DNA from: Microbacterium sp. JZ31
Lineage (GTDB): Bacteria > Actinomycetota > Actinomycetes > Actinomycetales > Microbacteriaceae
Length of the DNA: 64,000 bases
Direction of reading: 5' to 3'
Assembly (NCBI RefSeq): GCF_016805985.1
Contig: NZ_CP017661.1
Location: 806,001 to 870,000, forward strand
The translations under genes and the position numbers were made by a program. Shown piece by piece: positions 17,842 to 25,809 of this stretch (its first letter is position 1; each line of letters starts with the position of its first letter). The notes under the pieces are model-generated. The model was not told the origin of the DNA and did no database searches. It saw only the letters and a list, made by a program, of their open reading frames with translations.

Positions 17842-19589
17842 TGGTGGCCGGCCGGCACCGTGGTGCCGGGGGTGGCGTCGATCCGGGCGACCACGCCGTC
17901 CTTGTGCGCCTGCAGCGGCTGCTCCATCTTCATCGCCTCGAGCACGACCACGAGGTCGCCCTTGACGACCGTCTGGCCCTCCTCGACGGCGACCTTCACG
18001 ACGGTCGCCTGCATGGGGGACTTCACGGCGTCGCCGGACGCGCCGCTCGACACGGCGGTCGAGTGGCTGCGGCGCGACGGCGGCACGATCGCGGGGCGAC
18101 CGGCGGTGCCGGGCGCCTGCGCGATCCGGTCGGGCAGCGACACCTCGAGGCGCTTGCCCGCCACCTCGACGACCACCGTATGACGGCTCTCGGCCGCCCG
18201 CGGCGCCTCGAGCTCGCCGTCCCACGCCGGGATGTCGTTGACGAACTCGGTCTCGATCCAGCGCGTGTAGACGCCGAACGTGCCGTCCTCGGCCGTGAAG
18301 GCGGGGTCGCGCACGACCTTGCGGTGGAACGGCAGGACGGTCGGCAGACCCGCGACCTCGAACTCGTCGAGCGCGCGGCGCGAGCGCTCGAGCGCCTCGG
18401 CGCGGTCGCGGCCGGTGACGATGATCTTCGCCAGCAGCGAGTCGAACGCGCCGCCCACGACGTCGCCCGCGGTCACGCCCGAGTCCAGCCGGATGCCCGG
18501 GCCGCCGAACGTCTTGAAGACGTGAATGGGACCGGGCTGCGGCAGGAAGCCGCGACCGGGGTCCTCGCCGTTGATCCGGAACTCGATCGAGTGGCCGACG
18601 GGGGCGGGGTCGTCGTAGTCGAGCGTGCCGCCCGCCGCGATGCGGAACTGCTCGCGCACGAGGTCGATGCCCGTGACCTCCTCGGACACGGGGTGCTCGA
18701 CCTGCAGGCGGGTGTTCACCTCGAGGAAGGAGATGGTGCCGTCCGCGCCGATCAGGAACTCGCACGTGCCGGCGCCGGTGTAGCCGACCTCGCGCAGGAT
18801 GGCCTTCGACGCCTCGTACAGCGTCGCGTTCTGCTCGTCGGTCAGGAACGGCGCGGGCGCCTCCTCCACGAGCTTCTGGTGGCGGCGCTGCAGCGAGCAG
18901 TCGCGGGTCGAGATCACGACGACGTTGCCCTCGGCGTCCGCGAGGCACTGCGTCTCGACGTGGCGCGGCTTGTCGAGGTACTTCTCGACGAAGCACTCGC
19001 CGCGGCCGAACGCCGCGATGGCCTCGCGCGTGGCCGACTCGAACTGCTCGGGGACCTCCTCGAGCGTGCGCGCGACCTTCAGGCCGCGTCCGCCGCCGCC
19101 GTATGCCGCCTTGATGGCGATCGGCAGGCCGACCTCGCGCGCGAACGCGACGACCTCGTCGGCCGTGTCGACGGGGCCCGGCGTGCCGGGGGCCAGGGGA
19201 GCGCCCACCTTCTCGGCGACGTGACGCGCGGTGACCTTGTCGCCGAGCGCCTCGATCGCCTCGGGGGACGGGCCGATCCAGGTCAGGCCCGCCCCGATGA
19301 CCGCACGCGCGAAGTCGGCGTTCTCGGCGAGGAAGCCGTAGCCGGGGTGCACGGCGTCGGCACCCGAGCGGCGCGCGACGGAGAGGATCTTGTCGATCTG
19401 CAGGTACGTGTCGGCGCTCGTCGCGCCGTCGAGCGCGTAGGCCTCGTCGGCGAGGCGTGCGTGCAACGCGTCACGGTCGGGGTCGGCGTAGACGGCGACG
19501 GACGAGATCCCGGAGTCGCGCGCCGCGCGGACGATGCGTACGGCGATCTCGCCGCGGTTCGCGATGAGCACCTTGGCGATGGCAGGCAT
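17823..19589 (-). CDS. acyl-CoA carboxylase alpha subunit, AccA3/BccA type (acetyl/propionyl-CoA)
   Basis: 588 residues: biotin carboxylase domain ([18 protein letters not shown]-grasp [26 protein letters not shown]) and a C-terminal biotinyl domain with [11 protein letters not shown], Lys554 being the biotin site. It lacks the longer BT linker of the leucine-pathway subunit, as expected for the AccA3 group that serves acetyl- and propionyl-CoA carboxylases in actinobacteria. The likely partners, AccD5-type beta and AccE, are at 25573-27410. The ATG at 19589 is preferred because it follows TAGGCT by 7 nt and starts right before the conserved VLIANRG; an earlier start would add 17 residues. 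A 12-bp palindrome lies just upstream of the -10 box. Confidence 0.92.
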   Translation of the reverse strand: MPAIAKVLIANRGEIAVRIVRAARDSGISSVAVYADPDRDALHARLADEAYALDGATSADTYLQIDKILSVARRSGADAVHPGYGFLAENADFARAVIGAGLTWIGPSPEAIEALGDKVTARHVAEKVGAPLAPGTPGPVDTADEVVAFAREVGLPIAIKAAYGGGGRGLKVARTLEEVPEQFESATREAIAAFGRGECFVEKYLDKPRHVETQCLADAEGNVVVISTRDCSLQRRHQKLVEEAPAPFLTDEQNATLYEASKAILREVGYTGAGTCEFLIGADGTISFLEVNTRLQVEHPVSEEVTGIDLVREQFRIAAGGTLDYDDPAPVGHSIEFRINGEDPGRGFLPQPGPIHVFKTFGGPGIRLDSGVTAGDVVGGAFDSLLAKIIVTGRDRAEALERSRRALDEFEVAGLPTVLPFHRKVVRDPAFTAEDGTFGVYTRWIETEFVNDIPAWDGELEAPRAAESRHTVVVEVAGKRLEVSLPDRIAQAPGTAGRPAIVPPSRRSHSTAVSSGASGDAVKSPMQATVVKVAVEEGQTVVKGDLVVVLEAMKMEQPLQAHKDGVVARIDATPGTTVPAGHQLLQIA

Positions 19590-19596
19590 GGATTCG

Positions 19597-19617
19597 AGCC
19601 TACCGACGGGCGCCCGT
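19597..19617 (-). promoter_or_regulatory. accA3 -10 box with adjoining 12-bp palindrome
   Basis: On the minus strand TAGGCT (19602-19597) ends 7 nt before the ATG at 19589. Four bases upstream is the perfect palindrome ACGGGCGCCCGT (19606-19617), in the spacer between the -10 and the expected -35 position. A third half-site, GCCCGTC, lies at 19628-19634. This is where a repressor of the carboxylase would bind; the regulator is not known. Confidence 0.45.
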
Positions 19618-19667
19618 GGGTCTTTGAGCCCGTCCGACAAGAAAACCCGCCGAACGTGTCGGTTGGT

Positions 19668-20321
19668 CTACGACTGCCGGTTCCACAGCGCAGGCCAGGA
19701 GACGCCGAGCTCGCGCACGAGCCGGCGCACGGTGGACAGCGACATGCCCACCACGGTGGACGGGTCGCCCTCGACGCGCTCGATGAACGCGCCGCCGAGG
19801 CTGTCGACCGTGAAGGCGCCCGCGACGTGCAGCGGCTCGCCGGTCGCGACGTAGGCCGCGATCTCGTCGTCGGCGACATCCGCGGCGAACGTCACGGCCG
19901 CCTCGGCGACCGCGTGCGCCTCGACCGGGTCGCCGTCCGCCCGCACGCGGAACACGCTGTGCCCCGAGTGCAGCACGCCGGTCCGTCCCCGCATGCCGTG
20001 CCAGCGCTCCGTCGCGGCCTCGGCGGTGTAGGGCTTGCCGTAGACCGTGCCGTCCAGCGCGAACATTGAGTCGCCGCCGATCACGATCCCCTCGAAGCCC
20101 ACGTGCTCCGCGCGCACGCGCGCCGCGACATCCGCCGCCTTCCGCCGGGCGAGCAGCAGGACGTGCTCGGCGGGCGGGAGGATGCGCCCCTCGCGGGCCT
20201 CGGTCTCGGCGATCACGGCCTCCTCGTCCACGGCGGGGGCGAGGGTGACCGGTTCGATCCCGGCCTGGCGCAGCAGCATGAGGCGGGCGGGGGAGGTGGA
20301 GGCGAGGCAGACCTGCGGCAT
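19668..20321 (-). CDS. Maf family nucleoside-triphosphate pyrophosphatase
   Basis: 217 residues. Maf enzymes hydrolyse non-canonical or modified nucleotides (dTTP/UTP or m7GTP types) to monophosphates, cleaning the nucleotide pool. The family signature LASTSPARLMLLRQAG is at residues 6-21, the metal-binding GGDSMFALDG is near 80, and the GRTGVLHSGHSVF strand follows. Length is normal. The gene stands alone between accA3 and a divergent RNA methyltransferase. TACCGT 7 nt before the ATG suggests a leaderless mRNA. Which nucleotide it prefers cannot be read from the sequence. Confidence 0.88.
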   Translation of the reverse strand: MPQVCLASTSPARLMLLRQAGIEPVTLAPAVDEEAVIAETEAREGRILPPAEHVLLLARRKAADVAARVRAEHVGFEGIVIGGDSMFALDGTVYGKPYTAEAATERWHGMRGRTGVLHSGHSVFRVRADGDPVEAHAVAEAAVTFAADVADDEIAAYVATGEPLHVAGAFTVDSLGGAFIERVEGDPSTVVGMSLSTVRRLVRELGVSWPALWNRQS

Positions 20322-20328
20322 GGGGACA

Positions 20329-20334
20329 ACGGTA
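20329..20334 (-). promoter_or_regulatory. -10 box, maf
   Basis: TACCGT on the minus strand ends 7 nt before the ATG at 20321. It is divergent from the box at 20359-20364, so two promoters share 50 bp. Confidence 0.5.
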
Positions 20335-20358
20335 CGGCGTCCGGTCAGGCGCCTTTGA

Positions 20359-20364
20359 GAGGAT
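20359..20364 (+). promoter_or_regulatory. -10 box, RNA methyltransferase gene
   Basis: GAGGAT lies 6 nt before the ATG at 20371, the same spacing as the other leaderless-type starts. Confidence 0.4.
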
Positions 20365-20370
20365 GGCGGG

Positions 20371-21651
20371 ATGCAGAGCGGTGATGTGGTCGACCTCGAC
20401 GTGACCGGCGTGGCGCACGGCGGCGTGTTCGTCGCGCGTCAGGAGGGTCTCGTGGTCTTCGTGCCCGACGCCCTGCCCGGGGAGCGCATCCGCGCCCGGA
20501 TCACGGACGTGAAGAAGTCGTTCGCGCGCGCGGAGGCGCTCGAGGTGCTCGACGCGTCGCCGGACCGCCGGGCGCACGTGTGGGCACAGGCCGACATCTC
20601 GGTCGCCCCCGAGGCGCGGCCGGGGGGCGCGGACTTCGGGCACATCACGCTGACGCGGCAGCGGGCGCTCAAGGCGCAGGTGCTGCGCGAGGCCTTCGAC
20701 AAGTTCGCCGGCACGTCCATCGACGTCGCGGTGCGCGGTCCGGAGGACGTGCTGGGCGCCGACCATCCCGTCGTCCGCGACGCGGAGGACGGCTCGCACT
20801 ACCGCACGCGCGTGAGCCTGCACGTGGACGGCGACGGACGCATCGGCCCGTTCGCCGCGCGCAGCCACACGGTCATCCCCGTCGAGGCGCATCCGCTCGC
20901 GACGCCCGAGATCGAGGAGGTCGCGCTCGCGCTGCGCAGCGCGCCCGAGGGGCGGATCGACCTCGTCCAGCCCGCCGACGGACGCGTGCGCTCGATCCGC
21001 CGCCCCGCCCGCACGGGCGACCGTCGCCGCCGCTTCGCGCCCAAGCCCGAGCGCGCCGAGCCCGAGACCGTGATCGAGCGCGTCGGCGACCGCGAGTTCC
21101 AGGTCGACGCGGGCGGCTTCTGGCAGGTGCACCGCGCCGCCGCGGCGACCCTCGACCGGGCCGTGCGCGACGCCCTGGGAGAGCTGTCGAGCGACGCCTG
21201 GCACCTGGACCTGTACGGCGGCGTGGGCCTGTTCGCGGCCGCGCTCGGCGACCTCGCCGGTCATGCGCGCCTCACGACCGTCGAGTCGGAGCCCCGCGCG
21301 ACCGCGCATGCCGAGCGCAACCTGGAGGAGTTCGGCGCGGAGGCCGTCACCGCCCGCGTCGATCGCTTCCTGTCCCGGGTCTCCAGCCAGGCGAGCCTGT
21401 TCGACCGCGAGATGCTGACGCGTGGCGTGACGCTGCTCGATCCGCCCCGCTCGGGCGCCGGCCGCGAGGTGGTCGAGGCCATCGCGGATCTCGGGTCCTC
21501 GCGGGTCGCGTACGTGGCGTGCGACCCGGTGGCGCTCGCGCGCGACGTGGGGTATTTCCGCGCCGCCGGCTACGAGCTGAGCGGTATTCAGGCATACGAT
21601 CTGTTCCCCCACTCCCATCACGTGGAAGCGGTCGCCGTCCTGACCCGCTGA
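20371..21651 (+). CDS. TrmA/RlmCD-type class I SAM-dependent RNA m5U methyltransferase
   Basis: 426 residues. An N-terminal TRAM domain (about 1-60, GDVVDLDVTGVAHGGVFVA) is followed by a Rossmann methyltransferase domain: HLDLYGGVGLFAAALG binds SAM, LLDPPRSGAGREVVE is motif IV, and YVACDPVALARDV holds the Cys nucleophile that attacks uracil C6. RlmD-like enzymes bind an iron-sulfur cluster through four Cys in front of the catalytic domain; here the matching region (about 65-95) has none, so this is a cluster-free form. It probably makes 5-methyluridine in tRNA or 23S rRNA; which RNA is not clear. TRAM, motif IV and nucleophile are all intact, so it should be active. Confidence 0.88.
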   Translation: MQSGDVVDLDVTGVAHGGVFVARQEGLVVFVPDALPGERIRARITDVKKSFARAEALEVLDASPDRRAHVWAQADISVAPEARPGGADFGHITLTRQRALKAQVLREAFDKFAGTSIDVAVRGPEDVLGADHPVVRDAEDGSHYRTRVSLHVDGDGRIGPFAARSHTVIPVEAHPLATPEIEEVALALRSAPEGRIDLVQPADGRVRSIRRPARTGDRRRRFAPKPERAEPETVIERVGDREFQVDAGGFWQVHRAAAATLDRAVRDALGELSSDAWHLDLYGGVGLFAAALGDLAGHARLTTVESEPRATAHAERNLEEFGAEAVTARVDRFLSRVSSQASLFDREMLTRGVTLLDPPRSGAGREVVEAIADLGSSRVAYVACDPVALARDVGYFRAAGYELSGIQAYDLFPHSHHVEAVAVLTR

Positions 21652-21667
21652 GTGCGAGAACCGCCAC

Positions 21668-21673
21668 TATCAT
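21668..21673 (+). promoter_or_regulatory. -10 box, Pr6Pr membrane gene
   Basis: TATCAT lies 6 nt before the GTG at 21680, supporting that start and a leaderless mRNA. Confidence 0.5.
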
Positions 21674-21679
21674 CGCTCC

Positions 21680-22369
21680 GTGAGACGACTCCTGGCGGCC
21701 CCTCAGTTCTGGTTCCGCGGCCTGCTGATCCTGTGCTCCGTGTACGGGTTCATGGTCGGATCGCACTCCGTGTCGTACCTCACGACGATCACCAACGCGA
21801 TCCTGCTCGGCTACCTCGTGGTCGGCATGTGGACGATGTGGGTGCGCCGTTCCCCCGACCTTCCCGCGCCCCGGCTGCGCGGCGCGATCGTGACGTGGAT
21901 GCTCTTCATCTGCGTGATCGCCCACGTCATGCTCGAGAACTGGGCGAACCCGTTCGACAGGGTCTTCGACCCGGATCCCGCGCAGGCGCTCAGCGGAATC
22001 GCGCTCCTGATCGCGCACTACGTGATGCCCGTCGGCATGCTGATCGACTGGCTCGCGTTCGGTCCGCGCGGACGCACCACCTGGCGCGACCTCGTCTGGT
22101 GGCCCGTCTTCCCGCTCGCCTACGGCCTGCTCACGATCGTGCGGGCCATCGCCTTCCCCAGCGTGGCGAACCGCATCCCGTACCCCTTCATGCAGCCGCG
22201 CGGTGACGACTGGTTCGGGGTGCTCGTGTCGCTGCTGCCGATGATCGTCGCGGTCGCGGCGATCGGCGCCGTGGTCATCGGCTGGGACCGCGCGATGGCG
22301 CGACTCGCCGGCGTCACGGTGCCGGCCGCGCGGGCCGCGCTTCCCGTCGCCGATAGGCTCTCCCCATGA
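21680..22369 (+). CDS. Pr6Pr-family integral membrane protein
   Basis: 229 residues with six predicted membrane spans, for example WFRGLLILCSVYGFMV, TWMLFICVIAHVMLENW and WWPVFPLAYGLLTIVRAI. The Pr6Pr family is named for conserved prolines in a six-helix protein; its function is not established. Conserved-looking polar positions include His in IAHVMLEN and in LLIAHYVMPVGMLIDW, and Pro in the PFMQPRGDDWFG loop. The GTG start is supported by TATCAT 6 nt upstream. Its stop overlaps the start of the response regulator by 4 nt, so it may sense or transport something relevant to that system. Confidence 0.75.
   Translation: MRRLLAAPQFWFRGLLILCSVYGFMVGSHSVSYLTTITNAILLGYLVVGMWTMWVRRSPDLPAPRLRGAIVTWMLFICVIAHVMLENWANPFDRVFDPDPAQALSGIALLIAHYVMPVGMLIDWLAFGPRGRTTWRDLVWWPVFPLAYGLLTIVRAIAFPSVANRIPYPFMQPRGDDWFGVLVSLLPMIVAVAAIGAVVIGWDRAMARLAGVTVPAARAALPVADRLSP
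22354..22359 (+). promoter_or_regulatory. possible internal -10 box, response regulator gene
   Basis: TAGGCT lies inside the last codons of the membrane protein gene, 6 nt before the regulator ATG at 22366. It may give an extra leaderless transcript for the two-component genes, besides read-through from 21668. Confidence 0.35.
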
Positions 22370-23013
22370 CCCGCGTGGCCCTCATCGACGACCACGAGTC
22401 CGTGCGTCTCGGGCTCGTCGCCGCACTCGAGCGCGACGGCGAGGAGGTGGTCTTCGCGGGCGCGAGCGTCGCCGAGTACCGGGCATGGCGCACCGGCACG
22501 GGGGCGCCGCCCGCCGACGTCGTGCTGCTCGACCTCACGCTCGGCGACGGCACGACCGTCACCGAGAACGTCGTGAGCCTGGCGGATGCGTCGGCCGTCA
22601 TCATCCATTCGGTCGCGGATCGGCCCGCCGCGGTCCGCGAGGCGCTCGCCGCGGGCGCGGTCGGCGTGGTCAGCAAGGCGTCGCCGCTCGACGACGTGCT
22701 GGGCGCGGTGCGCACCGCGGCGCGCGGCGAGCCGCTCAACAACGTCGAGTGGGCGAGCGCCGTCGAGGGCGACCGCGCGTTCGCCGACGCGCAGCTGTCG
22801 GCGCGCGAGCGCGAGGTGCTGCGCCTCTACGCCGCCGGGCTTCCGCTCAAGATCGTCGCCGACCGCCTGGGCGTCGCGTACTCGACCGCCAAGGAGAACA
22901 TCACGCGGGTGCGCATGAAGTACATCGAGGTCGGCCGCCCCGCGCCCACCAAGGTGGACCTGCTGCGTCGCGCCATGGAGGACGGCATCGTCGACTCCTC
23001 CGCGGAGGACTGA
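22366..23013 (+). CDS. LuxR/NarL-family two-component response regulator
   Basis: 215 residues. Receiver domain 1-125: acidic pocket IDDH (Asp8, Asp9), phosphoacceptor Asp56 in VVLLDLTLG, and conserved Lys in VSKASPLDDV. C-terminal LuxR helix-turn-helix about 145-205 (LSAREREVLRLYAAGLPLK, GVAYSTAKENITRVRMKY). The spacing is standard and the protein should work as a phosphorylation-controlled DNA-binding regulator. It overlaps the upstream membrane protein by 4 nt and lies 5 nt from the histidine kinase gene, its evident partner. Target genes are not known; the operon itself is a likely target. Confidence 0.92.
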   Translation: MTRVALIDDHESVRLGLVAALERDGEEVVFAGASVAEYRAWRTGTGAPPADVVLLDLTLGDGTTVTENVVSLADASAVIIHSVADRPAAVREALAAGAVGVVSKASPLDDVLGAVRTAARGEPLNNVEWASAVEGDRAFADAQLSAREREVLRLYAAGLPLKIVADRLGVAYSTAKENITRVRMKYIEVGRPAPTKVDLLRRAMEDGIVDSSAED

Positions 23014-23018
23014 TCCCC

Positions 23019-24260
23019 GTGGCGACCCAGAGCGTCATCGATGCCGCCTGGGGCACGCTTCCCCCTGCGGGGCGCACGGTCGAGACCGCGGGTCGCTACA
23101 CCTCCAGCCGCATGGAGCGCATCATCCAGATCGTCGTGGCGGTCGGGTGCGTCGCGATCGGCGGGCAGGGCTTCGTGACCTCCTGGGACCTGTACGGCAT
23201 CGGACTGCCGCACGCCGTGCTGCACGGCGCCGTCTTCCTGAGCCTCGCCGTGATGACCCTGCTGTGCATCATCGGCCGCGGCGCGCGGATCGGCTCGGCC
23301 GTGTTCGCGATCCTGTACCCGATCGCGCTCGTGCTCTGGCCGCTCGTCACCGCCGGCACGCAGCCCGACCCCCACGGGCAGCCGTGGACGTTCTACCTCG
23401 TCAACCTGGCGACGGTCGGCGCGATGGTCGCGTTTCCGCTCCGCTGGCAGTACGTGTGGGCGATCGCGATGTCGGTCATCTACGCCGGCGTGCGCCTCGT
23501 GCGCGGCGGATTCGCCCCGGAGTACTGGGTGGGCATCGGCTACGACGTGTCCATCGCCCTGATCCAGGGGCTCGTGTTCGTGACCGTGGCGTGGGTGCTC
23601 CGCAGCCTCGCCGGCGGCGTGGACGCGGCCCGGCAGCAGGCCGTGCTGTCGTACGCGCGCGCCGCATCCGCGGACGCGGGGGAGCAGGAGCGCGTGGCGG
23701 TCGCCGCGCTCATGCACGACAGCGTGCTCGCGGCGCTGATCGCCGCAGAGCGCGCACGCACCCCGCGCGAGCGGCAGCTCGCGGTCTCGATGGCGCGCGA
23801 GGCGCTCACCCGCCTCGCCAACGCGGAATCGGATGATCCGGAGGGCAGTGACGAGCCCGTCGCCCGCGCGTGCATCGCGGCCGCGATCGAGCGCTCGGCG
23901 GAGGAGCTCGGCGTCTCGCTCCAGGTCACGCGGAAGGACGTGGACGACGGACGCCCCGCGGTCCCCGGCCGCGTCGCGCGCGCGATCGTCCTCGCCGCGA
24001 CCCAGGCGGTCGCGAACGCGGTGCAGCACGCGGACGGGGCGGGACTGCAGGTGGCGGTCTCCCGTGCCGGCGAGGGCGTGCGCGTGGAGGTGTCCGACTC
24101 CGGACCCGGCGTCGACGTGGCTTCCATCCCGGCCGACCGCCTCGGCATCCGGGCGTCGATCTTCGCCCGGATGGCGGCCGTGGGCGGCGACGCCACGATC
24201 GAGTCCGGTGCGCGGGGGACGACGGTGGCGCTGACCTGGACGGGGAAGAAGCAGGCATGA
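23019..24260 (+). CDS. membrane sensor histidine kinase
   Basis: 413 residues from a GTG at 23019, chosen because GGAGG lies 10 nt upstream and the gene then follows the regulator by 5 nt. Residues about 35-190 contain five or six membrane spans (RIIQIVVAVGCVAIGG, VFLSLAVMTLLCII, IALIQGLVFVTVAWVL). The dimerisation segment is VAALMHDSVLAALIAAER with the likely phosphorylated His233. The ATPase domain has QAVANAVQHADGAG (N box), SDSGPGVDVASIPADRLGI (G1) and GARGTTVAL (G2). It belongs to the HisKA_3-like kinases that pair with LuxR-type regulators. The signal is unknown. Its stop overlaps the next gene by 4 nt. Confidence 0.88.
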   Translation: MATQSVIDAAWGTLPPAGRTVETAGRYTSSRMERIIQIVVAVGCVAIGGQGFVTSWDLYGIGLPHAVLHGAVFLSLAVMTLLCIIGRGARIGSAVFAILYPIALVLWPLVTAGTQPDPHGQPWTFYLVNLATVGAMVAFPLRWQYVWAIAMSVIYAGVRLVRGGFAPEYWVGIGYDVSIALIQGLVFVTVAWVLRSLAGGVDAARQQAVLSYARAASADAGEQERVAVAALMHDSVLAALIAAERARTPRERQLAVSMAREALTRLANAESDDPEGSDEPVARACIAAAIERSAEELGVSLQVTRKDVDDGRPAVPGRVARAIVLAATQAVANAVQHADGAGLQVAVSRAGEGVRVEVSDSGPGVDVASIPADRLGIRASIFARMAAVGGDATIESGARGTTVALTWTGKKQA

Positions 24261-25306
24261 GAAGCGTCCGTCGCGTCTTCGACACGATCGCGCTCGCGTT
24301 CACCGCGTACTTCGCGGTGCGCGGCCTCGTGCGTCCTGAGGGCGTGGCGCATCTGCCCCTCGCGATCGTCGCGGTGTCGCTGTACCTCGTGCTCACGCTC
24401 ATCGCGCTCTATGTGGAGCAGGCGCGGGAGCCGGGTGACGGGTCGGGTCCGCCTCGCGAACGCGCGGGCACCGTCCTGCCGCAGTGGGCGGCGTTCGCGG
24501 TGCTCGCCGGCACCGCGCTCATCCCGCTGCTCGTCTCGGCCTACACCCCGCCCGGCGAGCGCACCGCCTCGCATGCGACCTGGTATCTCGGCGCGGTCGG
24601 CGCGGTGCTGACGATCGTGTGCGCGCGGCACCGGCCCGTCCACGCGTGGATCGGCATCGGCGTCCTGGCCGTCGAGTCCTCCCTCACCATCGGACTGGGG
24701 CCGGCGCTCGGGCTCGGCCTCGTGGGGTCGGCCGTGTGGGTCGCGATCGCGCAGCTGCTCATGATCTTCACGGATCGCGCCTACCGCGACACGGCGCGTC
24801 TCGCGGCCCTGCAGCAGGCGACGTCCGCGTGGCAGGCGACCCAGGCGGTGCGGCGGCTCGAGCGTCGCCGCCGGGTGCAGTACGCGCTCGCCGTGGCGGG
24901 TCCGATCCTGTCCCGCGTGATCGCGGCCGACGGCGAGCTCACGGACGAGGAGCGCACGACCGCGCGTTTGGCAGAGGGCCGGCTGCGCGACGAGCTGCGC
25001 GGGGCGCTCCTCCTGGACGACGACGTGCGCGAGGCGATCGCCGCCGCGCGGCTGCGCGGGGCGACCGTGACCGTGTTCGACGAGGGCGGCCTGGACGACC
25101 TCCCGCCCGAGCACCTCGACAGCGTGCGGCACGAACTCGCCGATACGCTCCGCCAGACCGACGCGGCGCGCATCATCATCCGCGCGGCACCGGATCCCGA
25201 CGTCGCGATCACGATCGTCGGACGCTCGCCCGGAGGCGAGGGCCTCACGGAGGAGGACGACCTGCAGCTCTGGCGCGAGGTGCCGCGTCCGACCGCCGCT
25301 TCGTAG
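24257..25306 (+). CDS. membrane protein resembling a degenerate histidine kinase
   Basis: 349 residues. Five or so membrane spans cover about 10-175 (LPLAIVAVSLYLVLTLIAL, WAAFAVLAGTALIPLLV). A helix follows (LQQATSAWQATQAVRRLER) and then a cytoplasmic domain (QYALAVAGPILSRVIAADGELTDEE onwards). The layout is that of the preceding kinase, but no phosphorylatable His is in the helix and no N, G1 or G2 box follows, so catalytic activity is not expected. It ends the four-gene operon, overlapping the kinase by 4 nt. It may act as a pseudokinase partner that tunes the kinase or the regulator. This role is inferred from architecture and position. Confidence 0.6.
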   Translation: MRSVRRVFDTIALAFTAYFAVRGLVRPEGVAHLPLAIVAVSLYLVLTLIALYVEQAREPGDGSGPPRERAGTVLPQWAAFAVLAGTALIPLLVSAYTPPGERTASHATWYLGAVGAVLTIVCARHRPVHAWIGIGVLAVESSLTIGLGPALGLGLVGSAVWVAIAQLLMIFTDRAYRDTARLAALQQATSAWQATQAVRRLERRRRVQYALAVAGPILSRVIAADGELTDEERTTARLAEGRLRDELRGALLLDDDVREAIAAARLRGATVTVFDEGGLDDLPPEHLDSVRHELADTLRQTDAARIIIRAAPDPDVAITIVGRSPGGEGLTEEDDLQLWREVPRPTAAS

Positions 25307-25349
25307 ACACCGGAGCCGTCGGTCGGTGCCGCCGGCGGCGCCTCCGGAC

Positions 25350-25385
25350 AAAAAGAAGGGTGGGGGTGGCGATGCCACCCCCACC
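25350..25385 (-). terminator. intrinsic terminator of the accD5-accE transcript
   Basis: GGTGGGGGTGGC (25359-25370) and GCCACCCCCACC (25374-25385) form a perfect 12-bp stem with a 3-nt loop. On the minus strand the stem is followed by TTCTTTTT (25357-25350). It is the only hairpin noticed in the window with a clear T-tract. It lies about 190 nt beyond the accE stop. Confidence 0.85.
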
Positions 25386-25390
25386 GGGTC

Positions 25391-25518
25391 GCGGAACGGT
25401 TACCCGAAAACCGTCCGCTATGGGCCGAGAACTCATCCGTCTACCCTGGGACGGATGGTCGGCCAACGCTCAAGCGTTTCCACACCCAGTATCGAACAGA
25501 CGCAAGTGCATAGTCTGT
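25391..25518 (-). ncRNA. hairpin-rich, lower-GC segment; candidate 3'UTR-derived structured RNA
   Basis: Between accE and its terminator the 187-nt space holds four further inverted repeats. ACAGAC/GTCTGT is at 25496-25518. AACGC/GCGTT is at 25465-25478. CATCCGTC/GACGGATG (8 bp) is at 25434-25457. GCGG(A)ACGGTT/AACCGTCCGC (10 bp, one bulge) is at 25391-25418. The segment is visibly less GC-rich than the genes and has no convincing open frame. It may be a long structured 3'UTR, a small RNA released from it, or the remnant of something else. Strand is taken from the T-tract terminator that follows it on the minus strand. Confidence 0.35.
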
Positions 25519-25572
25519 AGGTACTTTGGGGGACATTTTCCCGGCCCGGTCAAGAGGCGTGTTCCGAGCCGG

Positions 25573-25809
25573 TCAGCCGGCGAATCTCCCCCAGGGGACG
25601 TCCCGCCGGAGCGGGCGACGCAGGGGGCGCTGCGTGAGCTGCCATGCCGAAGGCCGGCTCTCGTCGGCGACGGCCTCCTCCGTCTCGCGAGTGTACTCCT
25701 CGCCGACGACCGCGAGAAGAGCGGCGAGCTCCTCCTCGGTCGCGGTCCCGCGCACGATCTCGACGCGCGGCGGACCCGCCTCGGCGCCGTTGGCATCCCT
25801 GGACGTCAT
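25573..25809 (-). CDS. accE: acyl-CoA carboxylase epsilon subunit
   Basis: 78 residues. The N-terminal part PPRVEIVRGTATEEELAALL and the C-terminal WQLTQRPLRRPLRR match the small AccE subunit, found only in actinobacteria, which binds and stabilises the carboxyltransferase of acetyl/propionyl-CoA carboxylase. The ATG at 25809 overlaps the stop of the beta subunit gene by one base (TGATG), so both are made together. Length is normal (60-90). It supports the view that the beta subunit upstream is the AccD5-like acetyl/propionyl type. Confidence 0.85.
   Translation of the reverse strand: MTSRDANGAEAGPPRVEIVRGTATEEELAALLAVVGEEYTRETEEAVADESRPSAWQLTQRPLRRPLRRDVPWGRFAG

Noticed and set aside
25386..25560. 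tRNA or tmRNA gene in the hairpin-rich gap
   Set aside because: No cloverleaf with T-loop GTTCRA and acceptor pairing could be drawn; only simple stems.
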